Shown piece by piece: positions 6,453 through 10,596 of a stretch of 10,596 bases of DNA. Under the pieces are notes generated by a model. That model was not told where the DNA came from. It saw nothing but the letters and a program-made list of their open reading frames with translations, and searched no databases. The stretch is taken from NCBI GenBank assembly GCA_016177555.1, contig JACOVB010000045.1, forward strand, positions 1 through 10,596, written 5' to 3'. This DNA comes from Candidatus Rokuibacteriota bacterium. GTDB lineage: Bacteria; Methylomirabilota; Methylomirabilia; Rokubacteriales; CSP1-6. The translations under genes and the position numbers were made by a program. Position 1 is the stretch's first letter. Each line of letters begins with the position of its first letter.

Positions 6453-6988
6453 TGGCAGGCTTCGAGCTCCTCGACCCGACCGTCGAACCAAGGCAGCAGC
6501 CCCTCACCTACGTGGCGCGCCCCGAATCCCTCAAGGGCAAGCGGGTCGGCCTCATCGAGAACACGAAGTTCAACTCCGACCGCCTGCTCGAGAAGATCGG
6601 CGGGATCCTGGTCCAGGAGTACGGCGCCGTCGAGGCGCGCATGTGGCGCAAGCACAACTCGAGCGTCCCCGCCCACGACGAGATCATCGACGAGGCCAAG
6701 CGGGGCGTGGACGTGGTGGTGGCCGGGATCGGCGACTGAGGGTCCTGCTCGTCGGGCAGTGTGCTCGACGGAATCCTGTTCGAGAAGGCCGGCGTCCCCG
6801 CGGCGTCCATCGTGACGGATGTCTTCGAGGGCACGGGCCGCGCCATGGCCCGGTCCTGGGGCGTGCCGGAGTATCGGTTCCTCTCGATGCCCCATCCCAT
6901 CGCCAACCTCACGGAGGCCCAGCTCGACCAGCGCGCTCGGGAGATCGTGCCCGAGGTCGTGAAGCTGATCCTGCAGGGGCAGGACTAG
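6452..6988 (+). CDS. UGSC-family selenoprotein (in-frame TGA = Sec96)
   Basis: One frame of 179 codons, interrupted only by TGA at 6737-6739, ends at TAG 6986-6988. Decoding TGA as selenocysteine gives 178 residues with Sec96-Gly-Ser-Cys99, the motif that names the UGSC (seleno)protein family reported from marine metagenome selenoproteome surveys; Cys forms of the motif are also expected. Family-like segments on both sides: ELLDPT (5-10), GKRVGLIENTKFNSDRLL (29-46), VDVVVAGIGD (86-95), then GSCSSGSVLDGILFEKAG, MARSWGVPEYRF and MPHPIANLT. No indel is needed to join the halves. Sec and Cys99 could form a redox selenenylsulfide pair; the reaction is not established. ATG 6452 has AGGAGG (6441-6446) 5 nt upstream; ATG 6449 is possible (2 nt). 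It overlaps the partner gene at 5406 and sits 21 nt before the hydrolase. A standard caller would stop at 6739. Confidence 0.88.
6737..6739 (+). other. Selenocysteine-encoding TGA codon
   Basis: This in-frame TGA lies between GIGD and GSC, exactly at the U position of the UGSC motif, with family-like coding on both sides in the same frame. TGA is used as a normal stop by several neighbours (genes ending at 1995, 3248, 6452, 7975 and 8499), so the code is standard and recoding here must be local. Confidence 0.86.
6740..6776 (+). ncRNA. Bacterial SECIS-like hairpin inside the coding region
   Basis: The RNA directly after the UGA can fold into an upper stem pairing 6749-6757 with 6763-6771 (nine pairs, two of them G-U) closed by the five-base loop AGUGU at 6758-6762. 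A lower stem of 6740-6743 with 6773-6776 (one G-U) lies below a five-by-one internal loop. The G-U in the apical loop is at +20/+21 from the UGA, the same distance as the G-U bound by SelB in the Escherichia coli fdhF SECIS. Pairing was done by eye. A smaller competing hairpin (6745-6750 with 6754-6759) also exists. Confidence 0.72.
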
Positions 6989-7009
6989 CCCGGCCCCCTC
7001 ACGGCGGAC

Positions 7010-7975
7010 GTGGGTGACGCGGCGGAGTACCGGCCGCCCTGGTGGTACCGCGGCCGTCATCTCCAGACGCTCTGGGGGCCGCTGTTCCGCCGGCCGCGCC
7101 GCCCTCGGGTGAGGCGGGAGCGGTGGGAGACGCCGGACGGCGACTTCCTCGACCTCGACTGGCTCGTGGGGGGCAGCGGCCCGCTCGTCCTCATCCTCCA
7201 CGGCCTCGAGGGATCGTCGCTCTCTCACTACGCCTCGGGGCTCCTCGCCGAGATCGCGGCGCTGGGCTGGCGGGGCGCGGTGATCAACTTCCGCTCTTGC
7301 AGCGGTGAGCTGAACCGGCTGCCGCGCCTCTACCACTCCGGCGAGACCTCCGATCTCGGGTGGGTGGTCGCGCGCCTGGTGGGCGCCGAGCCGGGGCTCC
7401 GGCTGGGCCTGGTCGGCGTTTCTCTCGGCGGCAACGTGGCGCTGAAGTGGCTCGGCGAGCGGGGGGAGGCCGCACCGGTGGCGGCGGCTGTGGCCGTCTC
7501 CACGCCGTTCGATCTCGAGGCGTGCGCTCGCGTGCTCGACCGGCAGCCCGGCCGCCTGCTCTACACGGCGCAGTTCCTCCGCACCATGAAGGCCAAGGTC
7601 CGCGCCAAGGCCCACATGTACGACGGCCTCGTCAACCTGGCCGCGGCGCTGCGCGCCCGCACCTTCGCCGAGTACGACCGGCACGTCACGGCGCCACTCG
7701 GCGGCTTCGCCGACGAGCGCGACTACTGGACGCGCTCGAGCAGCGGACCGTACCTGCCGCAGATCCGCCGCCCGTGTCTCCTGATCAACGCGGTGAACGA
7801 TCCCTTCATCCCCGCCGCCTCGCTTCCCACCGCGGCGCTGGCCGCCTCCCCGTGGCTCGAGGCCGCCTTCGTCGCCGAGGGCGGGCATGCGGGGTTCCTC
7901 GAAGGCCGGACCGGACAGGCCTCCTGGGCGGAGCGACGGGCGATGGCTTTTCTCCGCCGGCATTTGCTAGGATGA
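7010..7975 (+). CDS. YheT-family alpha/beta hydrolase
   Basis: A 321-residue cytoplasmic alpha/beta-hydrolase-fold protein of the YheT/COG0429 group. The N-terminal PPWWYRGRHLQTLWGPLFRR (9-28) is characteristic of that group. Core motifs are HGLEGSS (64-70, oxyanion-hole region), the nucleophile elbow GVSLGGN with Ser138, Asp264 (NDPF) and His293 (GGHAGF), giving a complete Ser-Asp-His triad. It probably hydrolyses a carboxylic ester; the natural substrate of the family is poorly defined. The start is GTG 7010, 21 nt after the selenoprotein stop, chosen because the family N-terminus begins immediately after it; no strong ribosome site is visible. The TGA stop overlaps the ATG of the M20 fragment (ATGA, 7972-7975). 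The C-terminus ends naturally, so this gene looks intact. Confidence 0.92.
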   Translation: MGDAAEYRPPWWYRGRHLQTLWGPLFRRPRRPRVRRERWETPDGDFLDLDWLVGGSGPLVLILHGLEGSSLSHYASGLLAEIAALGWRGAVINFRSCSGELNRLPRLYHSGETSDLGWVVARLVGAEPGLRLGLVGVSLGGNVALKWLGERGEAAPVAAAVAVSTPFDLEACARVLDRQPGRLLYTAQFLRTMKAKVRAKAHMYDGLVNLAAALRARTFAEYDRHVTAPLGGFADERDYWTRSSSGPYLPQIRRPCLLINAVNDPFIPAASLPTAALAASPWLEAAFVAEGGHAGFLEGRTGQASWAERRAMAFLRRHLLG

Positions 7976-8499
7976 CCGCCGTGCTGAGCGACCGCCACAA
8001 CTTCGCCAGTCCGCACCACGCGGCCATGGTTCGCACCACGTTCGCCGTGACCATGCTCAAGGGCAGCGAGAAGCGCAACGTCATCCCGCCCGAGGCGGTG
8101 GCGGAGATCGACTGCCGGATGCTGGCGGGGGAGGGTCCCGAGGAGATCAAGGACTGGGTGCGCAGAGCCGTGGCGGACGACCAGGTCGAGGTCGAGATCA
8201 CCTCGCCGCCCAAGCAGCCGAACCTCTCGCCGCCGGATACGGAGCTCTACAAGCACCTGGCCGATGCGCTCCGCGGGCGGGCGCCGGGCGTCGTCGTGGT
8301 ACCGGAGATCCTCGTGGGCTTCACCGATAACTGGGTGTTCCGGAACTGCGGGCTGCACGGCGACGGCTTCGGCCCCTTCGTCCTGGACGAGGTGGAGATC
8401 CGGCGGATCCACGGCAACGACGAGCGCCTCTCGCTGGAGAACATCGTCGCGGGGGCGCGCGCCTACACGGAGATGCTCCTGGCGGTGGCGGGGGCGTGA
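7972..8499 (+). pseudogene. M20-family metallopeptidase, C-terminal fragment only
   Basis: A 175-residue frame matching only the back part of M20 (M20/M25/M40) metallopeptidases, which are normally about 400-470 residues. It holds the second half of the dimerisation (lid) domain (TMLKGSEKRNVIPPEAVAEIDCRML, about 27-51, given here as the recognisable block) and the end of the catalytic domain (GFTDNWVF, 116-123; GFGPF, 132-136; RIHGNDER, 145-152, with His147 as probable last metal ligand). The front catalytic domain carrying the HxD, bridging Asp and Glu-Glu metal and base residues is absent, and the hydrolase occupies its place. The ATG overlaps the hydrolase stop, so a fragment may still be translated. 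It is most likely a decayed gene created by deletion; an independent lid-like protein or an assembly join are less likely alternatives. Confidence 0.8.
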
Positions 8500-8819
8500 G
8501 GCCGGGGACGACCCGCGCGCGCCGCCCTGCCGCGACACGGCGGGGTGCCGCCGGGCGCGCCCCTGCCCTCAGCATCCGCCGCGGGACGGCGCGGGACGTG
8601 CCGGCGATCCTGGCACTCATCCGCGGGCTTGCCGAGTACGAGCGGCTGGCCCACGAAGTGGAGGCGACGGCGGCTCGGGTGCGCCGCCACGGGTTCGGGC
8701 GCCGCCCCTACTTCGAGACGCTCATCTACTCCCAGAGGGGCGCGAGCGGAATCGCGAGGGCGGGGAAGTCGGGATGCGCGAGCGTGGCTGGCGCGTCGGC
8801 CGACACGACGAGCCGGTAA
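8496..8819 (+). pseudogene. GNAT acetyltransferase, N-terminal fragment
   Basis: The frame opens with a GTG overlapping the M20 fragment stop (GTGA, 8496-8499). After about 25 arginine/alanine-rich residues it shows a clear GNAT N-terminus: LSIRRGTARDVPAILALIRG, then LAEYERLAHEVEATAARVRR and FGRRPYFETLI, ending near 8725. Family members continue with the beta-strands and the RxxGxG/A acetyl-CoA loop for about another 100 residues; none of that is present. From 8726 onward the frame is simply the antisense of the Uma2 gene and stops at TAA 8817-8819. The cofactor-binding core is missing, so no acetyltransferase activity is expected. Truncation coincides to within a few bases with the Uma2 stop codon. 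Confidence 0.75.
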
Positions 8820-9265
8820 TCGGCACCCTCGCGGCGATGGCACTCGATGCGGCGGGCGTCGGGGTCCACGAGCCAGAGATGCGGGACGCCGAGGGCGGCG
8901 AAGCGGCGGGCCTTCATGGTGCGGTCGTAGGCGGCGGTGGTCGGGGAGAGCACCTCGACGACGAGGAGCGGCGGCCCCTCGATGCCGCGGGCGGAGACCT
9001 GGGCGGGGTCGGCGACCACGACGAGGTCGGGCTGGAGCACGTCGTGGCGGGTGAGGATGACGTCGATGGGGGAGACGAACACCTCTGCCGGGCGGCGGAA
9101 GTGCTCTCGGAACGCGACGAAGAGCGCGCCGACCAGCCGCTGGTGAAGGGGGCTCGGGGCGGGGCTCACGTGGAATTCCCCGTCGAGCAATTCCCAGCGC
9201 CGGCCATCGGCGGGGATGGCGGCGTAGTCGTCGTAGTCGAGCCTGGTCTTGAGCCCGGACTGCAT
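8726..9265 (-). CDS. Uma2-family (DUF820) PD-(D/E)XK nuclease-like protein
   Basis: A 179-residue protein with the Uma2/DUF820 restriction-endonuclease-like fold. Recognisable parts: the opening WELLDGE (24-30), SPLHQRLVGAL (38-48), the active-site strand QPDLVVV with Asp80, LVVEVLSP with Glu104, and the helix YDRTMKARRFAALGVPHLWLVDP containing Lys118, consistent with the metal-binding D...ExE/K arrangement. Members are widespread multi-copy genes in cyanobacteria and other bacteria and often mobile; their biological role is unsettled. ATG 9265 is chosen over an upstream extension (to 9379) because AGGAGG (9271-9276) lies 5 nt before it and TATAAT (9287-9292) just beyond. It is convergent with the broken GNAT and its stop marks the end of that gene's homology, suggesting insertion or replacement. 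Confidence 0.92.
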   Translation of the reverse strand: MQSGLKTRLDYDDYAAIPADGRRWELLDGEFHVSPAPSPLHQRLVGALFVAFREHFRRPAEVFVSPIDVILTRHDVLQPDLVVVADPAQVSARGIEGPPLLVVEVLSPTTAAYDRTMKARRFAALGVPHLWLVDPDARRIECHRREGADYRLVVSADAPATLAHPDFPALAIPLAPLWE

Positions 9266-9281
9266 GGCGGCCTCCTCGTTG

Positions 9282-9297
9282 CGGGCATTATAGCCCG
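9282..9297 (-). promoter_or_regulatory. Uma2 promoter: TATAAT inside an inverted repeat
   Basis: On the minus strand TATAAT (9287-9292) is flanked by perfect 5-base inverted arms CGGGC and GCCCG (9282-9297). It is 11 nt upstream of the AGGAGG site of the Uma2 gene, a normal distance for a short leader. No -35 hexamer at 16-18 nt is evident. The palindrome could serve a repressor that covers the -10, or be chance in GC-rich DNA. Confidence 0.55.
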
Positions 9298-9419
9298 TGT
9301 ACCGCGCCCGCCGCCTCCGGCTCAAGAGTGGGAGAAACGATACAGAGCCCGGGGCAGCAGCCGGGCGAGCATCCGGCACGCATCGGGATGCGCGGCGTCG
9401 CGGAGCGGGATCGGAGACG
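9294..9419. other. Intergenic gap between amidase and Uma2 gene
   Basis: This 126-nt gap follows the amidase stop and leads to the Uma2 promoter; both genes read leftward. I see no gene, no strong terminator with a T-run, and no trace of the missing GNAT 3' half on either strand. A 5-bp hairpin with a CGGG loop (9379-9392) is the only structure noticed. Confidence 0.5.
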
Positions 9420-10596
9420 TCAGGCGCGCGCGGGCAGCGCCGGCGGGATCGTGTCCGCCCAGGGCGCCGCAGCCTCGAAGGCGGCGGCGGCGCGGAGCAC
9501 CATCGCCTCCTGACGGCGCCTCCCGACGATCTGCAGTCCCACCGGGAGCCCGGACTTCGTGAAGCCGCAGGGCACCGAGATGACGGGGAGCCCCGTGACC
9601 GTGATGCCGTAGGTCAAGAAGAACCACTGCGTGTAGTTGTCGAGCGGCTTGCCGTTGATCTCGGTGGGGTAGGGCTGCTCGACGGGGAAGGGTTGTACGG
9701 CCACCGTGGGCAGGATGAGCAGCTCGTGGGTTTCCATGAACGCCCGGACCCGGTGCCAGAGCGTCGTGCGCGCCTGCTCCGCGCGGGCGATGTCGCGCGG
9801 CGTGAGCCTGAGGCCCTGCTCGATGTTCCACACGAGCCCCTTCTGCATCTGGTCCCGCCATTCCGGCAGCTTGTCGGCATGCGCCGCGACCATGGTGAGC
9901 CCGCGCGTGCCGAGGACAATATCGTTGAGCTCGGTGAAATCGGGGCAGGCGGCCTGGACCTTTGCGCCGAGCGACCGGAAGATGCGTGTCGCGCCCTCGG
10001 CCACGCGAACCACCTCGGCGTCCACCGGGATGAGACCGGCGAGGTCGGGTGTCCACGCCACGCGCCATCCCTTGACCGACGGCGCCTTGACGGCGCGCGT
10101 GAACGCGCGCAACTCCACGTCGTAGGAGAGCGGCGCCCGGTCGTCGGGGCCGGCCACCGCGGACAGCATGAGCGCGGTGTCGGCCACGGTCCGCGCCATG
10201 GGCCCGGTGACCGCCAGCGAGTCCCAGGCCACCTCCACGGGGTACTTCGGGATCAGGCCCGGGGTGGTCCGGAAGCCGACCACGCCGCAGAAGGCTGCGG
10301 GCGTCCGGAGGGAGCCGCCGAGATCCGAGCCCTGGGCAATGGGCCCCATGCCCGTCGCCAGCGCCACGGCGGCGCCGCCGCTGGAGCCGCCGCAGGTGAG
10401 CGCCGGGTTCCACGGGTTCCGCGTCGCGCCGAACACCGCGTTGAAGGTGTTGCCGCCGGCCCCGAACTCCGGCGTGTTGGTCTTGCCCAGCACGATCGCG
10501 CCCGCTGCCTTGAGGCGCTCGACGATGAGGGCATCCTCGGCCGGCACGTGGTGCTCGTAGATCTTCGAGCCCCAGGTGGTGCGGATGCCCTTGGTC
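9420..10596 (-). CDS. Amidase-signature family enzyme, 5' end outside window
   Basis: At least 391 residues of an amidase-signature (AS) hydrolase, the family that includes GatA and many aliphatic or aryl amidases. The frame is open through the right edge; upstream of the GTG at 10547 it already reads TKGIRTTWGSKIYEHH, a typical AS segment, so that GTG is not the start. Visible motifs: GAIVLGKTNTPEFGAGG, TCGGSSGGAAVALATGMGP (the cis-Ser of the Ser-cisSer-Lys triad) and GSDLGGSLRTPAAFCGVVGFRTTPG (catalytic Ser in GGS), and a C-terminal GLPVISVPCGFTKSGLPVGLQIVG. The catalytic Lys lies further upstream, outside the window. C-terminus is natural, ending at TGA 9420-9422. Substrate is unclear; GatA is less likely because no gatB/gatC neighbour is visible, though only one side can be seen. 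Confidence 0.93.
   Translation of the reverse strand, partial: TKGIRTTWGSKIYEHHVPAEDALIVERLKAAGAIVLGKTNTPEFGAGGNTFNAVFGATRNPWNPALTCGGSSGGAAVALATGMGPIAQGSDLGGSLRTPAAFCGVVGFRTTPGLIPKYPVEVAWDSLAVTGPMARTVADTALMLSAVAGPDDRAPLSYDVELRAFTRAVKAPSVKGWRVAWTPDLAGLIPVDAEVVRVAEGATRIFRSLGAKVQAACPDFTELNDIVLGTRGLTMVAAHADKLPEWRDQMQKGLVWNIEQGLRLTPRDIARAEQARTTLWHRVRAFMETHELLILPTVAVQPFPVEQPYPTEINGKPLDNYTQWFFLTYGITVTGLPVISVPCGFTKSGLPVGLQIVGRRRQEAMVLRAAAAFEAAAPWADTIPPALPARA

Noticed and set aside
6745..6759. Small hairpin CUGCUC/GGGCAG with a GUC triloop as the SECIS
   Set aside because: Its loop lies only 12-14 nt after the UGA, closer than usual for bacterial SECIS elements; the 6749-6771 stem is longer and in the canonical register.
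6452..6988. Reading this locus as a pseudogene with a nonsense mutation or frameshift
   Set aside because: The frame is the same on both sides, the only interruption is TGA at the U of U-G-S-C, and a SECIS-like fold follows it. A random stop would not be expected to satisfy all three.
6761..6988. A separate 75-residue gene starting at GTG 6761
   Set aside because: It lacks a ribosome-binding site, begins inside the SECIS-like loop and is the natural continuation of the upstream protein.
9379..9392. Hairpin after the amidase as an intrinsic terminator
   Set aside because: The stem is only 5 bp with a 4-nt loop and no T-run follows in the amidase direction.
9322..9420. Short leftward coding tail ending in RFSHS downstream of the amidase
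   Set aside because: It belongs to an out-of-frame shadow of the amidase and shows no recognisable protein features.
1..10596. An alternative genetic code with TGA as a sense codon throughout
   Set aside because: Several intact genes with natural C-termini end in TGA (1995, 3248, 6452, 7975 and the amidase at 9420), so TGA is a normal stop.
1..10596. CRISPR arrays, tRNA or rRNA genes, insertion sequences
   Set aside because: I found no spaced direct repeats, cloverleaf-like segments, rRNA-like sequence, transposase motifs or terminal inverted repeats.

Overview
The window is about 10.6 kb of very GC-rich bacterial DNA with tightly packed, often overlapping genes. Coding sequences here end in TGA, TAG or rarely TAA, so TGA is an ordinary stop in this organism. 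The gene style (many hydrolases, MFS carriers, an amidase, a short glucan phosphorylase, heavy GC bias) would fit an uncultured soil or sediment bacterium, for example a Rokubacteria/Methylomirabilota-like lineage. That placement is an impression, not something the sequence proves.

Layout: (1) 8-781 minus, a short-chain dehydrogenase, divergent from (2) a plus-strand pair of translationally coupled MFS transporters (817-1995, 1992-3248) followed by a 35-codon ORF that looks cut short. The divergent promoters share overlapping -10 boxes. (3) 3337-5297 minus, a VOC/glyoxalase-fold protein overlapping a short GT35 alpha-glucan phosphorylase. (4) 5406-8819 plus, a run of ATGA/GTGA-coupled genes: a conserved protein of unknown function, a UGSC-family selenoprotein read through an in-frame TGA, a YheT-type alpha/beta hydrolase, the 3' part of an M20 peptidase and the 5' part of a GNAT acetyltransferase. 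(5) 8726-9265 minus, a Uma2-family PD-(D/E)XK nuclease whose stop codon sits where the GNAT homology ends. (6) 9420-10596 minus, an amidase-signature enzyme running off the right edge.

The most important observation is at 6452-6988. An ordinary gene caller would split it at the TGA at 6737-6739 into two meaningless pieces. Read through, it gives one 178-residue protein with the U-G-S-C motif, and the RNA directly after the UGA folds by eye into a bacterial-type SECIS hairpin with a G-U in the apical loop at +20/+21 from the UGA. The gene immediately upstream, coupled by an ATGA overlap and driven by a TATAAT box only 7 nt from its ATG, is the likely functional partner.

A second theme is gene breakage. 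The M20 peptidase (5' part missing), the GNAT (3' part missing) and possibly the 35-codon ORF after the MFS pair are remnants, two of them ending exactly where an opposing intact gene terminates. A third theme is the promoters: three TATAATGC octamers stand out in this GC-rich DNA, each just upstream of a gene.
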